Shown: one piece after another, positions 62,023 through 64,000 of the stretch
How the letters are laid out: each line of letters opens with the position of its first letter
How positions within the stretch are numbered: position 1 is the first letter of the stretch
Source: Lachnospiraceae bacterium
GTDB taxonomy: Bacteria; Bacillota; Clostridia; Lachnospirales; Lachnospiraceae
Direction of reading: 5' to 3'
DNA: 64,000 nt
NCBI GenBank assembly: GCA_029012365.1
Contig: JAQXLY010000016.1
Location: forward strand, 1 to 64,000
The notes under the pieces: model-generated
Seen by the model: the letters and a program-made list of their open reading frames with translations, nothing else
The model's database searches: none
What the model was told of the DNA's origin: nothing
Position numbers and translations under genes: made by a program

Positions 62023-63336
62023 ATGAACATTTTTTTATTAAAAAAGAAGAAAACAGGGAAAGGGATATCGGCAAGACGCGCAATTGCCGGTATCCTTTCT
62101 GTTTTTCTTTTTGTGGAAGTGCTGCTTTTACCGGTACAAAAGCACTATACCGCACAGGCAGGTGAGGATGTCACTGTAAGCCTTCAAAGCGAACTAAATG
62201 AAGAACCAGCCGTAGAACCTTCCGGTACAAAATCAGTCGAAGGGCTCCCGGTTAAATCCGAATCGGTTATTCTTATGGAAATGGAAAGCGGTACGGTTAT
62301 TGCAAAAAAGGGCGAAGACAAGGCACGTCCGATTGCAAGCGTTACAAAAATCATGACACTTCTTCTGATTTTAGAGGCAGTGGATTCCGGTAAAATCAAG
62401 CTGACCGATACGGTTACGGTGAGCGAATATGCCGCATCAATGGGTGGTTCTCAGGTCTTTCTGGAGCCGGGAGAAACGCAGGATGTAGAAACAATGATTA
62501 AATGTATCAGTATTTCCAGTGCAAATGATGCCTGTGTGGCTATGGCGGAGCATCTGGCAGGCTCGGAACAGGCATTTGTGGAGCAGATGAATGCACGGGC
62601 AAAAGAGCTTGGAATGAACAATACGACCTTTCATAATTGCTGCGGTCTGGACGTGGCGGGACACGTTTCCAGCGCAAAAGACGTGGCATTAATGTCTGCG
62701 GAGCTTATGAAAAATCATCCGTCGGTCACAAAATACACGACAATCTGGATGGATACCATTATACATACCACAAGGCGCGGTGCCAGCGAATTCGGGCTTG
62801 CCAATACAAATAAGCTGTTAAAGCAATATAACGGTATCACAGGCTTAAAGACCGGCTCTACGGACGAAGCCAAATATTGTCTTTCCGCAACGGCGGAGCG
62901 GAACGGAGTAAAGCTCGTTGCTGTTGTACTTGCGGCACCGGATACAAAAACCAGATTCCGGGAAGCGGCAGCCCTGCTTGATTACGGTTTTGCAAAATGT
63001 ACCGTTTACAGGGATGACGGTGCGGATTTTCCGCTTACGGAAGTAGAGATTATAAAAGGACAAAAAAATGCGGCACCCGTCAAATTAAAGTCACCATTTT
63101 CCTATGTGTTTACAGGCGGAGAGGATTTATCCGCCGTCAAACGGGAGATCGTGCTGAAAGAGGAAATTATGGCTCCGATAAAGGAAGGAGATGTTGTCGG
63201 AGAATATCGTTATAGTCTGAACGGCAAAGCACTCGGAAGTGTGGAGATTATTTGTACTAAAGATGTAAAGGAGCTTACATTTGCCGCAAGCTTTATAAAG
63301 TGTAAGGATTTATTTTTAAGAAAGAATAAACATTGA
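62023..63336 (+). CDS. D-alanyl-D-alanine carboxypeptidase (DacF/PBP5 family)
   Basis: 437 residues from the ATG at 62023 behind AGAGG (62014-62018). A lysine-rich N-terminus and one helix (about 15-37, ending with an AQA cleavage-like site) direct export. S11 peptidase motifs are all present: SxxK in IASVTKIM, SxN in SSANDAC, and KTG in GLKTGSTDEAKYC. A C-terminal PBP5-like beta domain follows from about 325. It trims the terminal D-Ala of peptidoglycan stem peptides. Nearby sporulation genes make a DacF-like role possible, but not shown. Confidence 0.93.
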   Translation: MNIFLLKKKKTGKGISARRAIAGILSVFLFVEVLLLPVQKHYTAQAGEDVTVSLQSELNEEPAVEPSGTKSVEGLPVKSESVILMEMESGTVIAKKGEDKARPIASVTKIMTLLLILEAVDSGKIKLTDTVTVSEYAASMGGSQVFLEPGETQDVETMIKCISISSANDACVAMAEHLAGSEQAFVEQMNARAKELGMNNTTFHNCCGLDVAGHVSSAKDVALMSAELMKNHPSVTKYTTIWMDTIIHTTRRGASEFGLANTNKLLKQYNGITGLKTGSTDEAKYCLSATAERNGVKLVAVVLAAPDTKTRFREAAALLDYGFAKCTVYRDDGADFPLTEVEIIKGQKNAAPVKLKSPFSYVFTGGEDLSAVKREIVLKEEIMAPIKEGDVVGEYRYSLNGKALGSVEIICTKDVKELTFAASFIKCKDLFLRKNKH

Positions 63337-63396
63337 CACATTTCGAAAAAACAAGTATGATTATTAAGTAAAAGCGGAGGAAGTGAGGTGGTGCGG

Positions 63397-64000
63397 ATGA
63401 AGGATGTCTGTCTGTTTCTGCCGGGAGCTGCGGCTGTGGTCTTAGGTGCGACAGTATACCAGCTTGCGGAGCATGGCATACCGGTAAGGAGAGAATATTA
63501 CGTAGCAACGTCCGAGGAGCTTTCGGGACTTCGATTTCTTTTGCTTTCCGATTTGCACTGTAATCCTCTGATTTGCGGGAATGAAAAGGTATTCCGAAGA
63601 CTTGCGTCAGAAAAACCGGATGTTATTTTACTTGCAGGAGATATGATTAGTAAATACGGCAGGAAAGCAAATCAAAGAGTTCCGGCGTTTTTAAAGAAAC
63701 TGACTGAGATTGCACCGGTCGTATACAGTATGGGAAATCACGAAGAAGCACTTCGTACCGATGTTCCGGAACAGTTTGAAACGTATCAAAAGCAAATTAA
63801 AAAAATGGGTATTTTGTTTCCCGATAACGAGGTGGTTTCTCTGATTCTACAGGGGAAGAATGTCGATTTTGCGGGACTTACCCTAAAGCAGAAATACTAT
63901 TATAAGCGAAAGCGAAGAAGTCTGGAAAAGGAAGCGACAGAAGACCTTATGATTCCGCATCCTGAGAAAACCGTGCTGCTGGCTCATTTCCCGGATTATT
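63397..64000 (+). CDS. YkuE-like metallophosphoesterase, cut by window end
   Basis: The first 201 codons of an open frame that runs off the window. The ATG at 63397 follows GAGGTG (63385-63390); a GTG two codons earlier is possible. A hydrophobic N-terminal stretch (FLPGAAAVVLGATVYQL) precedes LLLSDLHCNPL, LLAGDMISKYG and SMGNHEEAL, the first metal-binding motifs of the calcineurin-like family; the frame ends within a LLAHFPDY-type motif, so the last histidines lie outside. Same superfamily as the gene at 10307 but clearly different in sequence. Confidence 0.85.
   Translation, partial: MKDVCLFLPGAAAVVLGATVYQLAEHGIPVRREYYVATSEELSGLRFLLLSDLHCNPLICGNEKVFRRLASEKPDVILLAGDMISKYGRKANQRVPAFLKKLTEIAPVVYSMGNHEEALRTDVPEQFETYQKQIKKMGILFPDNEVVSLILQGKNVDFAGLTLKQKYYYKRKRRSLEKEATEDLMIPHPEKTVLLAHFPDY

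Overview
The window reads as chromosome from a spore-forming anaerobic Firmicute, most likely a member of the Lachnospiraceae (Clostridia). The evidence is PolC-type DNA polymerase III, RNase Y, the yqfC-yqfD-phoH-ybeY order, a SpoVB-like flippase, a five-gene sodium-pump decarboxylase cluster, bactofilin, strong GGAGG ribosome sites and many TTGACA-17-TATAAT promoters. This placement is inferred from gene content, not from a database search.

Layout. (1) 1-138: the 5' end of a class C group II intron, on the minus strand, sitting directly behind the terminator of a polysaccharide deacetylase lipoprotein gene, which is followed upstream by a cyclophilin gene (192-2190, minus). (2) 2456-7533: a five-gene biotin-dependent, sodium-translocating decarboxylase cluster with two different carboxyltransferase subunits. 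(3) 7765-11185: an AT-richer accessory patch with a broken beta-lactamase-fold gene, a small DUF7662-like protein, a PHP phosphatase, a 2H phosphoesterase and a YkuE-like phosphoesterase. (4) 11239-13755: an SpoU methyltransferase and a mannitol dehydrogenase/fructuronate reductase. (5) 13823-25759: a long operon, bactofilin-pyrH-frr-uppS-cdsA-dxr-rseP-ispG-polC, which joins pyrimidine, translation, cell-envelope, isoprenoid and replication functions. (6) 25849-26404: two identical tRNA-Glu(CUC) genes, a terminator, then a striking four-way-junction foldable element with a partial second copy. (7) 26405-34559: small metabolic and accessory genes, alaS, and a BlaI regulator whose BlaR1 partner has been gutted. 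(8) 34707-48711: rpsU, then sporulation and RNA-processing genes (yqfC, yqfD, phoH, a reduced PgpH-like protein, ybeY, SpoVB-like, BofC_C-like), two flavoproteins, proB, proA and miaB. (9) 48828-51770: rny and an aspartate aminotransferase. (10) 51868-56892: an intact BlaI/M56 pair in which the sensor is a 1,527-residue protein carrying three DUF6273 domains, with two operator-like dyads over the promoter. (11) 57061-64000: proC, a NUDIX hydrolase, a XerD-like protein missing most catalytic residues, DAHP synthase (minus), pyrimidine-nucleoside phosphorylase, a D,D-carboxypeptidase and a phosphoesterase cut by the window end.

How the parts fit. Most of the sequence is ordinary core genome. 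The places that deserve attention are the giant BlaR1-like DUF6273 sensor and its decayed sibling with RCC1-like repeats; the structured element behind the tRNA-Glu pair; the reduced PgpH-like and XerD-like proteins, which hold conserved neighbourhoods but have lost catalytic residues; and the intron caught at a terminator. I found no CRISPR array, no rRNA and no complete insertion sequence. All calls come from reading motifs, gene order and base pairing by eye; nothing was searched or folded computationally.
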